The position numbers were made by a program, and so were the translations under genes. 14,458 nt of DNA from an uncultured Collinsella sp. (GTDB lineage Bacteria > Actinomycetota > Coriobacteriia > Coriobacteriales > Coriobacteriaceae): positions 1 through 14,458 of the forward strand of contig CABUUK010000055.1 of assembly GCA_902494765.1 (NCBI GenBank), given 5' to 3'. Position 1 is the stretch's first letter. Every line of letters begins with the position of its first letter. Under the pieces are notes generated by a model. That model did no database searches. It was not told where the DNA came from and saw only the letters and a program-made list of their open reading frames with translations. Shown piece after piece: positions 13,381 through 14,458 of this stretch.

Positions 13381-14458
13381 CTACGATGCTAGCGTGGCGA
13401 TGACGGCTTCGTCGCCGGCGTATATTAGGGTGTTGCCGTCGGGGATGATCGTTTGGCCTTCGCGCTTGAGCATCACCACAATAAACGGATGTTTGCCTTG
13501 CGGCACATCGCACAGGCGCTGGCCGGCCAGGCGACCGTGGGGAGTCACGGTGACCTCGCGCAGCGTAACTTCGGTACGCTCTTCAAACGTCGGCGCGGCC
13601 ATCACCAGCAGATCGCCTTCCTGGATCACGGTGTCGCCATTGGGCAGTACCGGGTGCGCCCCGTCGCGCAGCACCAGGACCACGAGCATATTTGTGGCGC
13701 TGCCAATGTCCGCGAGCGAGCGTCCGGCAAACGGATGTCCAGCGCACACCTTGAGCTTTACAAACGACATGCCGTCCTCGTCGCGGTAGTCGTTAAAGGT
13801 GCGGCGCACGTCGCCGGTCGCATCGATCATATCGAGCTTCTTCGCCACCGCCGGCAGCAGCGAGCCCTGCACCACAATGCTCGACACGGCAATCACAAAC
13901 ACCAGGTCAAACAGGTCGTGTCCGCCGGGAACGCCGGCCACCACGGCAAAGAGGCTAAACACGACCGAAGCTGCTCCGCGCAGGCCCGCCCAGCTTACGA
14001 GCGCGACCTGGCGGGGGTTCGTCTTAAAGGGCGCCAGGAGCACGCCGACGGCGATGGGGCGGCTCACGTAGAGCATAAACGCCATGAGCGCCAGGCCCGG
14101 CAGCAGCATCTGTGGTAGGCGTGCGGGCGTGACGAGCAGGCCGAGCAAGAAGAAGATCGTCATCTCGGCCATCTCGGTGAGGGTGTCAAAGAAGTGCGCC
14201 ATCTCGACCTTGCCGGTGATGTCGCTCGCACCCAGCACAATGCCGGCCAGGTATACGGCCAAAAAGCCGTTGCCGCCCAGATAGCTTGGTAGCGCGTAGG
14301 CGACGATCGCCACGGCGAACAAGAAGATGGTCTGCGCGCCCTCGGCCGTTGCGTGCGCGCGTTCAATCAGACGGCCCGCCGCCCAGCCGATGGCAAGGCC
14401 CAGGCCCGCGCCCAGGATAATCTGCTTGGCCAGCAGTGCGGGAATGTTGATGTCGCCG
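13381..14458 (-). CDS. K+(Na+)/H+ antiporter, CPA family, with two RCK_C-like domains (5' end outside window)
   Basis: The last 358 codons of a minus-strand gene are present. The reading frame is open to the window edge, so the true start lies beyond 14458. The membrane part shows the glycine-rich helices of cation/proton antiporters (for example GGNGFLAVYLAGIVLG, and WAGLRGAASVVFSLFAV, where the conserved R-G-A-A/V motif sits). After about residue 230 of the visible part come two TrkA-C/RCK_C-like units. The first is AGHPFAGRSLADIG to EGDLLVMAAP, the second GRLAGQRLCDVPQGK to AGDEAVIATL. This architecture is that of NhaP2/CvrA-type potassium/proton antiporters, which export K+ in exchange for protons at the cytoplasmic membrane. 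The cation is inferred. The C-terminal domains suggest control by a nucleotide ligand. Confidence 0.88.
   Translation of the reverse strand, partial: GDINIPALLAKQIILGAGLGLAIGWAAGRLIERAHATAEGAQTIFLFAVAIVAYALPSYLGGNGFLAVYLAGIVLGASDITGKVEMAHFFDTLTEMAEMTIFFLLGLLVTPARLPQMLLPGLALMAFMLYVSRPIAVGVLLAPFKTNPRQVALVSWAGLRGAASVVFSLFAVVAGVPGGHDLFDLVFVIAVSSIVVQGSLLPAVAKKLDMIDATGDVRRTFNDYRDEDGMSFVKLKVCAGHPFAGRSLADIGSATNMLVVLVLRDGAHPVLPNGDTVIQEGDLLVMAAPTFEERTEVTLREVTVTPHGRLAGQRLCDVPQGKHPFIVVMLKREGQTIIPDGNTLIYAGDEAVIATLAS

Overview
The window reads as ordinary chromosome of a GC-rich Gram-positive gut actinobacterium of the Coriobacteriia, most likely Collinsella. This rests on GC-rich codon use, the clostridial-style SerA and SerC pair, stand-alone metal genes and the style of the intergenic palindromes. 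It is an inference from protein character, not a database match. No rRNA, tRNA, CRISPR array, insertion sequence or prophage gene is visible.

Layout. (1) 1-1017, minus strand: a zinc/cadmium-type metal-efflux locus. It holds a SmtB/ArsR sensor, a 72-residue HMA metallochaperone and the first 65 codons of a P-type ATPase. Three near-identical operators (ATATGA-N8-TCATAT) sit at the sensor promoter (two) and just before the ATPase (one). (2) 1018-2904: an AT-richer island with an orphan 396-residue protein that carries a DUF559/PD-(D/E)XK-like domain, bordered by long gene-free stretches that hold an inverted pair of a dispersed repeat. (3) 2905-5139: a DEDDh exonuclease (minus) divergent from a histidine-rich metal exporter of the ArsP_2 type (plus), whose promoter is overlapped by a 9-8-9 inverted repeat. 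(4) 5140-6358: a two-gene minus operon, an HdeD/DUF308 membrane protein followed by a YaiI/DUF188 protein, ending in a strong U-tailed terminator. (5) 6547-8543, plus: a nitroreductase behind a DtxR-like box, then two tandem histidine phosphatases, the first preceded by a palindromic REP-like element. (6) 8591-13154, minus: the serine locus serC-serA, closed by a strong terminator, then an M20 hydrolase and a much-reduced DUF1015 protein from a second promoter. (7) 13381-14458, minus: the C-terminal part of a K+/H+ (CPA) antiporter with two RCK_C-like domains.

How it fits together. Two separate metal-efflux loci dominate the left half. The right half makes L-phosphoserine from 3-phosphoglycerate (SerA, SerC) beside a shrunken member of DUF1015, a family that travels with serCA in clostridia. 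The most notable coding observations are that SerA has Lys258 where the family has its catalytic Glu, and that the DUF1015 protein has lost the DGHHR motif. The most notable non-coding observations are the three-operator metal regulon, the inverted repeat over the exporter promoter, and a roughly 25-base motif present three times. I see no complete new defence or mobile system. The 396-residue orphan nuclease-like gene is the best candidate for something undescribed.
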